From positions 4,141,001-4,205,000 of the forward strand of contig NC_086254.1 in NCBI RefSeq assembly GCF_021018805.1: 64,000 nt of DNA, given 5' to 3'. This document shows, in pieces, positions 32,971 to 46,592 of the stretch (position 1 is its first letter; each line of letters starts with the position of its first letter). The notes under the pieces are model-generated. The model ran no database searches and was not told the origin of the DNA. It worked only from the letters and a program-made list of their open reading frames with translations. The position numbers and the translations under genes are program-made. Source of the stretch: Prinia subflava (Eukaryota; Chordata; Aves; Passeriformes; Cisticolidae).

Positions 32971-33684
32971 TTTCCCCCTCATCTCTTACCACCTCTATCT
33001 TTTAAAAAAATCAGTCCTTTGGATGTCTCTGGAGAACTGGCAGTGGTAACTGCCTGACTGATTTATTCTGGTGTTTTAACATTTACTGGATTTACATAAC
33101 AGCCAAACAATCTGTTTCAGGAGTTTAATATAAACCCAGCTCTAGTGAGTCACATCCATGTTAGCAGTAATGCAAAGAGAGGCAGCTGGGGGAGTGAGGG
33201 GGTGACTTTTTCTGGGTTTCTGCATGAGAATATATTTCAGGAATGGCTGCTTGAAATATCTCTGACACCTCATAGCTGAGTGATGCTGCCAGTTCTCTTC
33301 TGTCATCAGGGATTTGTTCTTAAACTTTGAAAGAGCAGTGGGTGTGTCACATCAGTGCTTCCATTGCTGCTCCCAGCTGAGTCTGGGGGCTTTTCCAGAG
33401 CTCCCCAGGCACTGCTGTGTGTCCCTGGTAGTCCATACTCCCCCTGTGTGTAAAATACCTTCACATGTGTGTGCCTGCTTGAAGGAGGGAGTGTAGCTGT
33501 GGGAGGAGCAAGATGAGGCCTGTAGAGATGGGCTGTTTGCTTTTTGAACTCAAAACCACAGAGCATTTGTTTGTGCCAGACTTTGTGGGCCTGGTCCCCA
33601 AGATGTGCAGATCAGCACAGCAGCAGGTGGGGTTCAGATGTGTGCCAGCATTTCCACCTGGGGTCTGGTGACCCATGTGCAGGT

Positions 33685-33738
33685 TCTGGGGACAGAGTTT
33701 GAGTTCAGCCAGGTGAGAGCTCAAACTCTGTCCCCAGA
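33685..33738. repeat. Inverted repeat with 19-bp perfect arms
   Basis: The arm TCTGGGGACAGAGTTTGAG (33685-33703) is exactly reverse-complemented at 33720-33738. Inside it one G-T and two Watson-Crick pairs extend the stem, leaving a loop of about 10 bases. As RNA this would form a hairpin of about 22 pairs. It is within CAMKK1 intron 1. It could be a recent inverted duplication; the family is unknown. Confidence 0.95.
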
Positions 33739-36700
33739 GTGAGCTTGAACTCCCCTGGGCAGTCACAGCAAAATGTTGGAGCTGTTGGGGGCTCCCAGCC
33801 CCTTCAGGGCTCTGGCAGAGCCAGGTGAGCAGGGCTTGTGAGAGCCATCAGGACAATTAACAGCAGGGGATTCCCAAAGCATGGTGTGTAACCTGTTGCC
33901 TCAGGTCCTTTCCAGGCAGTGTAACTTTGGGATTCCCTCAGTTGTCTCCTCCAGTTGTACGAACGCAGCAAATCTCTGCCATGGGCAGCCTGTCCCCTCC
34001 TGCTCCAGACGCTCTGTCATGTCTGTACTGGTGGGGTTGTAATGTGGTCGAGGAAAGTGAGTCTCCAGCCTGAATTTTCACTTTTGAAAATCCCAAGCAA
34101 GACCCAGGTGGGTTTGAACAGCCTGGTTTGTGCTGCTGCCTGTGTTCGAGGTCTGCTGCTCAGCTAAGCAAGTGCTTCACTTGCTGCAGCTTATTTGAAT
34201 TCTTGTCTTCAGAATGGAAAATAAATGCTGGCTGATGAGATCTATTACAGCCCTAATTTTAGAGCATGCCAAACAGTAGGAAATTGTTTTCAATCTTCAC
34301 TCTCATTTCTCCTTTATTTCACCCTTCCATTTGTGAAAATTGCCTTTGTCATTCTTCTAAGTGCCCAGTGATATCCCGCTCACTGATATCTTCAGGCATT
34401 TTCCTTCCAGCCCTGTTTTCTGATATTTCTTTGTTCACCCACTTGACATTGCCATTAGAAGAGCTCTCTCCAGGGTTCAGGCAGCCGTGTTGGCACGATG
34501 CAGGCACTGAGTGCTCAGCCAGCTGGTGTGAGATGCCAGCAGAGCCCACTGCAAGCTGGGGGAGGCAGCACCACAGTGGAATTTCTTATCCCAGGGCTTT
34601 GTAAGTCTTTCCAGCCCCACCCCAGCCTGCTTTCTCAATGAGCAAGAGGGAAAATATGAATTTCCCTCTGTTCTGGTGAACAGTTTAAGAAGCAGTCCTA
34701 AAGCTTCAGTGTTTATCCTTGGCAGTAATAAAAACTTGAGCCACTGCTCAGGTTGGAGCAGGCAGCAAGTTAGGAATCAAAATGCTTGATCAATGCCAAG
34801 GGAACAGTGGTGCACAAAGTCGAGGTTTTTAGGACATGATTCCTCTTCCTAGATGGAAGGTCTCAGTGGTCTGAGAAGAGCTTGGATGGTGGTCTGCTCT
34901 GAAACCTTCAAGGTGACTGCAGACACCAATCCCTCCCTTAGCCCTGCTGCTGGTTCACAGTGCTTAGCAGAGTCTCACTGAGCTCCAGATTAAAGCTGGT
35001 GGCACAAGTCCAGTTGTTTCACCCTGTGGACTTTTCAGAGGCTCTCTGAAATACATTTCATGGTTTTGGCAACCACGTGTCCCTGACAGCAGCTGCTGTG
35101 ACCATCAGCACAGAGACTTGGTGCCTGCCTGGAGGGCTTTGAAAATCTTCTCTCTCCTGTCCCTGGCTCCTTCACCCCTCCTGCTCCTTCACCCTCCTGT
35201 CATCCCTTGGCTGGCAGCTGACAGTGGCTTTATCCCTCAAAAAGAGCTGTCTCTTGCCCTGGCTTCTTGCACTGGAGAGGGGTAAAAAACTACCTGCTCC
35301 TACCCATTACCATTCCATGCCTTTCCCGGGTGTGCTCCAAGCCTTGCGGCTGCTCAAGGTGTCAGTCCCCAGGAATTCAGGCGGCGAATGTCTGCAGAGT
35401 CTGCCTTTGTGAACATGGCTGAGATAAACCCTTTACTGAACTAAATGTGGTAACAGCTAATCCCTTGGAGACAGTCACCTGGGCCCTGCACGGTGAAAAG
35501 AGGCTTTGCTGCTCTGACACTGGCAAGAACATTAACTCGTGGTTCTTTTTGGAAATGAAAAGCACCTCTCCAGGAGAGTTGAAGGGATTAGGTACCAGCT
35601 GGAATATTAAGGTAGGTTTTTTGTACCTTCCTGATAAATTTGTAGCTTAAAAGTCTGGTCAGCCCTTGTGGGATGGGTGAATATGGCTGAGTGTCCCTGG
35701 GCTGTGGTGGAGAGGAGACTGAGGCTGGTGTGGGACCCAGGAGCTTCCCTGGGAGGATGATGGGGATGAGCAGCTCTTGGTCCTGACTGTGCTGGGGTGT
35801 CCTCAGGGCTCTGGAGGTCACTGTCATAAGGTAAGCCCTGTCAAACTGGCCAGCCCTCCACAAAGGGCTGAAGCTCATTTAAACCTTGCAAAGAGCCAAA
35901 TGACACTGGCCTTTTCCAGCCACTTATGGCAAATGCCAAAGGCTGTGGAGAGCATTCCAGTGTTTTCACAACCCTGGTTTCCTTTTCTGGGGGGAGATCT
36001 GCACTAATTTCTTGTATATTACTTTTTAACTCAACACTTTGTTTCAAAAGCCTGAACTAGAAATTCCATCTACATGAAAAGCAAAGCTCCTGTACTTCAG
36101 TGAAGGTTTCTAGGGCTGTGTTTTTGGGGTCAGGATTTTATCTTGGTGCTGGTTTCCAAGCTGCATGGGCCAGCTGTGCCCTGGCAGGAGTGCAGCCTCA
36201 CCAGTGAGCATCACATGTGACACTTGCTGAGGAGAGCTGTACACCACCCTACTGACTGAGTGGATTAAAACAGGTGCATAAACTTTGTCCATAAAATAAG
36301 GTAAGACTGAGAAAAGTTTAAATACTTGCATTAAGTATTCTTTGTTCAGAGCAAATTTGAATGCTCAAGCTACTTCCAAAATTCTGTTACCTTTCAACCT
36401 GTCTTTCTCTTAAAGAATTTTCTATTTTAAGTAAATAGCACAGAGTTAGCTCAGAAGGGAAAAGATACAAGTGCCACTGCTCAAAGTGTGCTTTATTGGT
36501 TAGATATTTATGGGAGACATTCAGGAAATGAGTAAACACTTGAAAGTATATGTATTATTTATTATTGTAGCTGATTAATTACCACTTGAAATCTTTTGGT
36601 TGGTGTTATGGCTCTTTGTAGTCTTCACCAAGCAGTGCTTCAGCAGTCTAAAGTGGCATTTGTCCCAGTTAAATGTTTCAGGAGATGCAAGTGCTGCAGT

Positions 36701-39700
36701 TGATTTATGGACAATGGGAGTTGGAGCAGTGGAAAGTGAGAGTGTGGCACTTGGTGCAAGCACCAGGGGAAGTGGGTGGGATCTGGGAGGTGCTCAGGGA
36801 TGGCTCAGTCCTCCAGCCCCAGCCACAAAACTTGCTGGCTCCAGTTTGTGGAGAAGCAGCAAGGTGGGGTTAAAGTGCCTGACTCTGTCTGATGAAGTGA
36901 TGGCAGTCAGGAGTTTAAACTTTGCTCCCAAGCATTGGGCTGCCAGCAGGGACTTCCAGAATGCTTCTTCCCTGCTTCTACAGCAGTGGTTCCTCCTCTA
37001 GGCTGGAGTAGAGAAGTGCATGAAAAAACAAAGTGGCTTTTACCTGCCTCAGCCATGCCCCTGGTTCTGAATCCATGGGCTCTCAGGCCACACTCCAGCA
37101 GCCTGCTGGCTCCACATGCCCCCTGCACCCATTGTTAGGTGTTACTGTATGTGAGACCAGGCACCAACCTCTCTATTCCTGCCCAGGTTCCTGAGCTGTG
37201 CCTGGAAAACCTCTTGGATTCATGCGAAGCCTGGTCGTGAGCAAAACACAGATCCCACCCAGCAGTGCTTCCTGAAGCAATGCATGTCCTTAAGCATTTG
37301 CTTAGCTGTAACAAGACTTAAGCACATGAAGTGTGTGTTAAGATAGTTACTTAGTTCTGATCTGCACATCTTGAAAAACAGTGTGATAAAATCACAGTGG
37401 AAGGGGTGGCAGGACTACCTCTGCCTTCAGCAAAGCAGATGTCGTGCTCAGCTGCAGTGGGAGGAATCCCCTGTCCCTTGCTGTCACTGTTGTAACCAGA
37501 GGCCCTTTCCTCTGGCCATCCCTGCAGGAATATGCTCCTTTAACCCTTCTACAGAAAAAGTTTGCAGAATGCTGCAATCAGAAAAGTTCCTTCATCAAAT
37601 GACTCCTCTGCGGGCGAGGAGTGAGTGGGCCTGGAGAGGAATGGAAGAGTCATAAGAGAGATGTATGAAAATGCTTTTTATGGAATGAATAATTTTTGTT
37701 CTGGAGGTGGCAGCATCATATTTAATTCTAATCTGGGGATTTTTGGGAAGCATGTGATTGACCCCCAACGAGGGGTGCAGGATGTTTCTCAGCTTACCTG
37801 AGTGCTCTCCTGCAGAGACTTCTCACTCCAGATGCCATTAACCCATTTCCCAGAGCAGGTCCCTGCAGCCTCTCACGGGAGCCAGTGGCACAGGAGGGGC
37901 CCATGCAGTCCCTGCAGCTGTGGGGAGCCTCTCTGGAGTTGTGCTGAGGGGGTTTCTCTTGGCTGTACCTTTGCTGCACTTGTGAGCAGGAGCCTTCCTG
38001 CCCTAAGTCCCTCTGTGGCTGTGTCTGGCCTCCTGAGCTGGATGATGCTCCATCTGCTCCAGGCTTGCTCCAGCCAACAAGTGTGCTTTTCCTTACTTTA
38101 CATGTGCTCATCCCTGGTTCTCCCCTGTCCCTGACAGGGCTTCATCTCCCTGGGAAAGGACTGGCTCTTGCTGTACCTGGGCTGGGGCCCTGCACAGCAT
38201 CATGCCCAGACTCTGCTGGATCAGGAAAGGTGTTGCTGGCACTGGGGCTCTGTTTCCTTCCATACTGGTAGTCCTACCCTTATAAAAAGGGCCATTAAGA
38301 GTTTTGTTTTGCTGCAATATAAACTTCAGCCAACTCCTTCCTCTTGTCCTGTCCCCTTAATTAAGAGTGTGTATGTTTAATGCTGTGAGCCCAAGCAGAG
38401 TCTCATTGCAAAGTAAACAGGAGCGTGGGACTTAGGCAGGTCTTTTGTTACTGCTGTACAGGGCTTATGCTAATAACAGCTGCAGAGACTGAACCCAATC
38501 CCCCATGAGCTTTCCAAGAGTCTGATTAATCTGTTTAACAATGGATCTGGGTTTTTGTTTTGATCTTTTCCATAGGAGTTAAATTTTTGTCCCTTTCAGA
38601 GTAGCTGTGGATCATGTAAGCACAGCAGTGCTGTTTTCCTAATTGGCTTCAGGTTTATCTCTGTCTATTATGTTTAAGGGCTTACAAGATGCACCCATCA
38701 CCATGGCATCAAAATGCTTCCTATGTCAAAAGCACTTGATAAAAACATACAGTACATGTGCACACACCTTTTTGTTCTGTTGGAAAGTGCAAAGACATTC
38801 TGATGGAGGATGAGGGTTTTGCATGATTGTATTCTCCAAATAGTCACCTTTGCAAATCATGCTTTTCTGTTCATGCTGGCTCAGGTCCATGTGCTATTGG
38901 AGAAAAATGTTTTTCCAATGAGCTTTGGGCCAGCCTCTGTACAAGCAGAATTTTGCATTTATACTGTTGATGGTTCATACTGGGTGATGGCACTGGTGCT
39001 GTACACAGACAGGGTTGGTGACAGACCCTAACTCAAACTTACTGTCTAAAAGTCAAGATATAGCAAAGGGAGGAGAGAAGGGTGGGAAAGCAGGGGAAAG
39101 AGCACAAATTTTTAGCCAGACAAGTCTCCCCTGGGCAGACCACAAAGGCTCTGGCTCGCTTGACTTTCTGAAAAATACAGCAGCAGTTTGGGGAAGCAGA
39201 ACATATAAAGTGAAGATGCAGATGTTGAAGGTAACAGGATTTTAAGACTGCGTGGCACAAAATACAAGAAATGTTCCACTATTTATAGCAGAAGCTTCTT
39301 CCTCTCTTGATTCTACCTCTTCTTGAATGCACTCAGTGATTGCTTTTCATGTGTGAATGCTTGTAAAAATGGAGCTCCCTAAACAGACATGAAATGTTTA
39401 TATGAGTTAATGACTTCAGAGAGCTCTGGTTATTTAAAGCAGAGTGGCAGTGGAGTTGCCTTGGCTGCAGTCAGTGCCCCTCCATGGAGCAGATGCAGTG
39501 CCAGCAGTGGGACAGGATGGTGGTGGCTGCACACAGATCCATCTGTGGGGAGATCTCTCATTATTGACTTCACTGATGTGCTTATGGTGGGCTGAGAAAT
39601 CTGTGTGAAGTGTGTAACCTCTCTGGGACTTGTGCAGAATGAAACCCTTAGCTTGAAATGGGTGTGGTTGTAATTGATGGTCTTTATAAAGTGTTTTACC

Positions 39701-42700
39701 CAGGGTGTTTTCCTGCTGCTTCTTTGCTTCCCTCTGAATTGCATGGCCAGGAAGGAGCTGTGGCATTGTGTTGCTTGGGGACAGTCCTGCCTTGTCCATG
39801 GGCTGGATGCAAACTGCTGAGGAGAAGGGTTTGCAGAGGTGAGACCATCCTTAGACCTCTGTAGAGAACTCCCAGAGAAAGGGATTAAGGAAAACACTAA
39901 GCTCCTTTCTACCTGCCTCTCTCTTCCCCAAGGTACAGCTATTTGTCTGCTCAGAGGATCTATCTGTCCTTGAATTCCCTTTCCAGTTCCAGAGGCATAA
40001 ATTCAAAGGGCTATGGCACCATGCTGGTCTGCAGTCCTCCAGCAGCCAGTGAGTGATGGCCAGGGGAGCTGGAGGAGGCCAGTGAAGTCTTGCTGCCCTG
40101 TCAAGTGCTTGGGAGAGTGGCTGGACAGAGGCAGACACACAGAGCAGTCATCCCAGTAGGGACCAGACAGATCTCACGATGCTACAGGCATGGCAGAAGA
40201 CATGGTAATTTCATTTTGAAGGATGCCTTTAGCATGAGAGAGAGGGGCTGTGCTTGCCTCAGTGTGAAGTGGATTTGTGTTGGAGCTGCTGGGCACTCTT
40301 CTCGAAGGCTCTTGGGTTTTCCTCCCTCCTGGAGACTCTTGGTGCATCTGATTGGATCGCCGTGGGGAGTGATGGATGGTGATGTGCTGGTGGGATTGCA
40401 GCTCTGCCCTTTGGGCTGTGGTCACAGCTGAGCTGTCAGTGCAGGGACCTCCATCCAAACCCTCTGGGGGTGAGTGTCAGCCCACTGCAGCTTCACAGGT
40501 GTTTGCTGTAATGGTGCTGAAAACCAGCTTATCCCGTGTTCATCTTGTACCTGCAGCTGCAGGCAGCTGTAAGGAGCCTTTGTGGAGATTTTCAGCCTTT
40601 TCATCCTCCTTCATCAGTGCTGGCACCTGCTGCTTTGTGGTAACAGCAAACCTTTTCTGGGCTGTTGCTTTGTGTGCAGTCTCTTCATCCTCAGGCCAGC
40701 CTGTTGTGTGGGCTGTCTTCCATTCAACTTCCAGAGGTGGGTCTTCTTCCCTTTTAGCAGATTAGTTTGTGGTGAACTTGAATTTCTTGGAAAGAGGTGG
40801 GATGTGGGAAGGTGGTCAGGAGCTGTGGGCAGACATGATCTAATATTTCAGGCAAGGAAGATCCCTGCCACACCAGCACGGCAGCTGTGAAGCCAAGGCT
40901 CACTGTGTGCATGGGATTAAGTCCTGTCATTTGACCTTTGTGAGAGGTTGAGTTGTGGTCACTGGATTTAGAGCAAAGGGATGAAAAGTTTTCCTCAGTG
41001 CCAAAGGGAATAATGAAGGCAGAGCAGCCTTGGCTCCACGGAGGAAGCAGGTGGGTGGTGGCAACTGATAATATATAGTCCAGCAGAGGTGAATTGCAAT
41101 TTCACCCCCTGGTGAGAAATCTATTCTTTTACCCTTGTTTATGTAAAGGCAGATGCTCACAGGGCTGGCCATTCAGGTGAAAACCCTGTCTGTGTTCTCC
41201 TGTAAATCTGTTAAAATATTCAGAAAACCTAAAGCTGTGGAAGTGCAATATCAAGACAGCGGTCATAGTGTGATGCCAGTGGAATGGTGTGGAACAACTT
41301 AAATTAGTCCTTTGAAGTTATTCCACTTACAAGTGTACTTTTTGTGCTGTGCTGATGGAACACAGAGAAAGCAGCAGCCCTGAGGAAAGGTTGTGCAGTG
41401 GGCTGTAAAACAGGCTGAACAAACTCATCATCTCAGGGGGTGCCCAGGCTGTTTGCATCCCTGCTGCTGTGCTTGGGGCTGAGGTGTGAGGGGCTTTCCA
41501 AGGACAGACCAGACCTGCTCCCTGATGTGCTCTCCAGGATTTTAGGAAGAGGGCAGAGGAACATCAGCCACAGATCTCCTGTTGGATCTTAAGCTAGCAT
41601 TGAAATGCCATCAAGGTATCTATTGGAGTCTCTTAAGAAGGATTCTTGGGAAATATATCTTCTCCCCAGCACAGTTCCTTGCCCGTGAACGTATCCCACA
41701 GGATGCTTGTAAAGATGAGCAAATCTTTGCTTTGTGAGGTGCTCATGTTCCTCCAGAATGGAGAGATAGTTAAGCCTCATTAGTGGTTTGACTTACTGCT
41801 TTTGCAGCTTCATATGAGAGCTTTTGGGAGAGTAACAGGAGGACGCTGAAAGCGTTTGGCTGCAGTCCTGGCACTGCCTGCACGGAGCCCTGCTGGCATC
41901 CTGCTGCCTGCAGCAGGACCTGTGTTTGCCTTTGCTGGGGTGCTGAGCTGCACAAGTGGCTGGTGCCAGTACAGCTTAATTCAAGTGTTGGCTGAGGCTG
42001 GAGGCACCTCCAAAGCTGACTTTCGGAGCAGTGTATAATAAGCAAACTTGCCATGAGGTTTTGCTCTGCTGTTTCAGCACAGGGTTTTCCTGGCAGTGCT
42101 CTATCATAGCAGGACAAGATAAGCTGCAATTACCCTGGTGTTGGAAACAAGAGCTTCTTCCTGGCCTTGGAGTGCTACTGCATTAATGTATAAAATGGAT
42201 AAATGATTTAGGTAATGAAATGACTCGGATATGGTCATGGATTGAATAATATTTGCAGAGCCAATGTGCTTACTCATCAGATGACTCATGTCTTAGTCAC
42301 TTTTAGAATAAGTGATTCTCTTTTGGGTGCTTCCAGAATGGGATGGGTGGAGATGAGCTGAAAATTTCCACCCCTGCCACTGATTTTTTTTTACTAGCAT
42401 CTAGAACATGATGGAATGTTTCATCAGACACAAGAGGAAACAGCTCTATCTTGTGAGTATGGTGTATCCCAGGAGATTTGTCTGAATTCCACAGAAATGT
42501 GAGACTTAAATTTTGCTGTTTGCTTCCTGGTCAGGCAGAGTGATCTCAGGCCTTAGATTAGACTTCTCAAGTTTTATTCTCAGCCTATTCTCTAGTGAAT
42601 CCCTTTTGTGGGTAGGTGCAAGTCTGAGCCTATTCTCAAACTCCTGTGCCACCAGCAGTGAGTAAAAACACCCTCAGATGGAAGCTGCCCCCTGAAACAG

Positions 42701-43900
42701 TCAACATTGCTATGCAAATAAAACCTTGTTCTCAGCTTTTATTTATATGTAATTATATTTTTTCTAGTATCAAAATATTGATGAAATTGCATTATGATTG
42801 TTCAGAAGCATGCACATATGTAAGCAAGTGAATAGCATATCTGAGAGCCTAGGGAAATTCCTTTGTAATCCACTGTAAGCTTTATATACCAAGTAAACCT
42901 GATGGGTTTTTCTTCCTCTTTCTGATCTTTCATCTCTCTGATGTCACAGTCATCCTGCAACAAACAAAATGTAGGCAATTCCTGATCTAATTCCTGATTA
43001 ATGCAAGTTCCTGGGGGATCAGTTGAGCTCAGTGGCACAGTGTGATCTGTGCATCTCCCTTGCCCCATGTGGCTGGGCTGCAGCTGAAGGAGAGGCACAC
43101 AGGGAGTGACCTGGGGCTTTGCTGCTGGCTTAGGCTTAGGCTTTGCTAAGATGGGTGTGGCTAAACTCCTATCACTGCTTCAAGTGTTGAAAATGGGGAT
43201 GCACTGACCATCAGAAGCAGGTCTGAAAGCGTGAGCCCAGTTTTGGTTTGTGTCAGGAATGACGATGTAGAGTTGTTATAGATTTACCCTTCCAAAGGTG
43301 TGTTCATTATAGGAAGAGTACAAAGGTGCATGAAACAGGCAGACTTTGGGAATCAGAAATTTGGGATTCTCTCACTCACCACTGAGGTGGTGTCTGGGTG
43401 ATTCTGGGCAAGAGTGTCTCTCCTGTCTCCTCTGTGTAAATGTGGTTTTGGCCCTTGGTGAGTAAGCACTGTCTGTAAAACACAGGTAGGTTATGGCAGG
43501 TGGCAGGCACTGTGGAAATGTATTAGGCAAGATTTTCAAAAACAGCTGAAGAACTGGATTTTATTGTTAAACAGAACTGGTGAAAGGAAAGCTAAAAATA
43601 GTTTTCCTATGGGTGTCTTTTGTCAGGTAATAGAGGATAATTCACAGGCTTGTAGGTTTTCAGTTTTCTTTAGCTGTCTGTGCTAGGTCTCCTGGGTCAC
43701 AGGTGTGCAGGATTTTATCAACAGTTCCTCTCAGATAATTCAAGAGGAATCTCTCACTTCCTCAAGAAATCTTCTAGTTTGCTTTGTCTCTTAATTGCAG
43801 AAAAAGGGTTTTTTGTGTTCTGTTTCAAAATGTTTTCAAAATTTACCTAATTTACCTGTTGTTGCTAGCTTGCAAGGCAAAAGAATGGTACTAATACATT

Positions 43901-43964
43901 GTAATATTATGATAATAGCAATAATAATATTAAAAATAGTAGTAGTAATAGTAATAATATTAGT
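43901..43964. repeat. AT-rich trinucleotide repeat (ATA/AGT type)
   Basis: The stretch is built of interrupted ATA, TAG and AGT units, including AGTAGTAGTAATAGTAATAA. Confidence 0.8.
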
Positions 43965-46574
43965 GTTTTGCTGTTGTTACTGAACAAAAAGCCCTTCCAG
44001 ATGAGGATAGCTCAAAAGCTGCCTCCAAGGGGGTCACCTCTCCGCACTGAGCTCTCTCTGTTGCAACGTGCACTGGTGGAAGGAAGAAAGATGGATGGAG
44101 GTAGACCCCTCCTAAGAGGATGAATGCAATGAGAGCTATTTCTGATACTGCTTTGACAAGAGCCCTGCTAGCCTAAGAAAATGCAAATGTGGAAGAAAAT
44201 GTTGTTGGCCTCCTCTCCTCCTGGGAAAGGAGTCCTGGGATGGCTCCCACAGTAACTGGGCAGCTCTCTTTTAGACACATGTGAAACACATTTACCCAGA
44301 CACTCCTATGAGCATTTCCACATTTTTTAGGCTGAGATTTTTTGTGTTCACACTTTGGCACAGGGGTGATCACCCATTCTGATGTCCTGAGAGCACAGTT
44401 AAAGTTCAAGAATGTGTTTAAGTGTTCCGCTGGAGTGGAGCCAACATCTCCATCACAGAGATGAGCAGTGTGTTGGGAAACTCAGTGGTTGCATACAGAC
44501 TAATTGTTCTGGGATACAACCTGGAAGGTGCTGAGCCCCTGGCTGGCAGCCAGCAAGGCTTTTAAACACATGCTTTGCTTAGTTTTTTCATATTGTTACC
44601 AGTCTTGTTCTTTGATTTCTTTCCCCATAGCAACTGGAGAAGGATATCTGAGTAGCCAGAGCAGTGCAATTCATTTGCCAGCGACACCCCAACCTGTACC
44701 ACAGGGATGTCTTCCAGGACATAGGATACAGCTGTTGGGATCAGGTATTGCTACCAGTGCCCAAGTCAGCTGGCTTCAGAGTTTTCCTTCTTTGCTCTCT
44801 TCCTGGGCAGGAGGCAGGCCAGGCTGTGTGAGCAGTGCTCAAACTATGTTGGAAAACCACATCCCATCTTTCCACACGTCTTTGCTTGCTATTAAATTGC
44901 ACAGATCTTATTTCCTTACCACCCTTTCATCTTAGACTGTGTTTGCCTTTCCTCTGCCTTGAACATTTTCGCAGCAAACAGCCAATTTCAGGTTTTATTT
45001 GGCATTGGTATCAGCTGCAGTGGAGCTCAGGGCAGGGAAGAGAGGAGCCCTCTGGAGGTTGATGGCTTCTAACTCTCTTGTTTTCAAGGTTTTGGCTTTG
45101 CCTGCTGTCAGCAGGAGGAAGGTGCTGCAGCCCAGGTTGGAGGCTGGAAGGAGCTTTGTGCACAGAGATTTTCCCGTGTGTGCTGCCATCGACACTTGGC
45201 TGTGTCTGTTCTGTCCCTGCGCCTGCAGCTGGGGCAGCACCTCCTGCAGCTCCCTGTGTCTCACTGGGACATGCAGGTCAGGACTGAACCCTGCCTTCTC
45301 AAAAACTGTCTGGACACCTCCTTGCCAGCAGATTTACTCCCTGTTCTGCTCCTGCACCTGCTGACTTGGTGACCACAAACTTGCCTTTGTCCACTGCTCC
45401 TGTGGCTTTGCATCATTTCTAACTCTGGAGAAAGAAAGTACTGGACAATGCACAGTACTTGCCCTGAGCCACAAGAACAGGGGCACTGCTGTGGTGTCCC
45501 AGGACAGCCTGGAACCCCAGCCTGGGTTCAGTCTGTTCACTGGGGTGAAATCAGGGTGCCCTGGGGTGGCATTGCACCTGGGAATTATTGTTGGCCCCTT
45601 GGTGCTGTCAAGCCTTTTTCCCTCTGACCAATGCTTACTTGCCGTCAGCCTAAATTTCAGGGGTAGCATTGCAGTGACTCAAAAGTACAGCTTCCTCCCC
45701 AGCAGCCTTTGCCTGGATAATCTCCAGTCACTGACCTTGGGGCTTTGAAAGTGCATTTAGGCTTAAAAAGCTAAAGCTTAGGGCTTCAAAGGAAGTGAGA
45801 AGCCTGCTGCCCATTTCCAAGTGTGGGTTGCGTGTGCAGGGCAAGGGTAATTGTTGTGGTGTACCTGGTTCTGACTCCTGTGGGATCTGTTGTTCATCCC
45901 CCAGAGCCTGTTCCCTCTGTCTGGAGCCTCTCTGCTGCTGCTGCCTTTGATATTGTGCAGGTTATCTGAGGACATGTTTTCAAGTCCTGGGGTTTCTAAA
46001 GACGTGAGGATTATCAGACGATGGAAGTTATCCATGTGGAAACAGAACAGATACTTCGAGCTCTGAATTTAAAGTCCATTTGTCTTGTTGTAGAGAGTAG
46101 ATTGTTTTTACCTTGCCCTGTGCAGTTCTGTGCTTTGCCCTTTGCCTGGGGCTATGCAGGTTGGCAGAATTTTGTTGATGAAGACCTTCAGCCCACGGAC
46201 ATTTGGAGATGGGTGCTGGGATAATTTCCCTGGTTAAAACTCTTTGCAGAGATCACCTTGAATAGAAATCTCTACCCGTGTTTGAACTGCTGGGAAGAGG
46301 AAAGCCTGCAGTGTTCTGTGCTTACACTTGTATTGTAAATTTGCAATCCTGGAACAGGTGGAAATTAATGTTTTTAAAATGCTGAAAAGACTTTTCACTG
46401 CAGCTAGCTTACAGAACTAAGCAACTTGATATATTCCCTGAAATACCTCCAGATCTCTCAAAGGCAGCTGAAAGCTCTCTCCTTATCTGGGAGGGAGATA
46501 AACCTCTAAGACCTGACATGTATAAATGCAAACATGTTCTGCCTGGTGGCTTGTTGGGCTTGTTGTGGATGCTT

Positions 46575-46592
46575 TTTAAACAATTGTTTAAA
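46575..46592. repeat. 18-bp perfect palindrome centred on CAATTG
   Basis: TTTAAACAATTGTTTAAA reads the same on both strands. It is A/T-rich, so chance is plausible. Confidence 0.9.
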
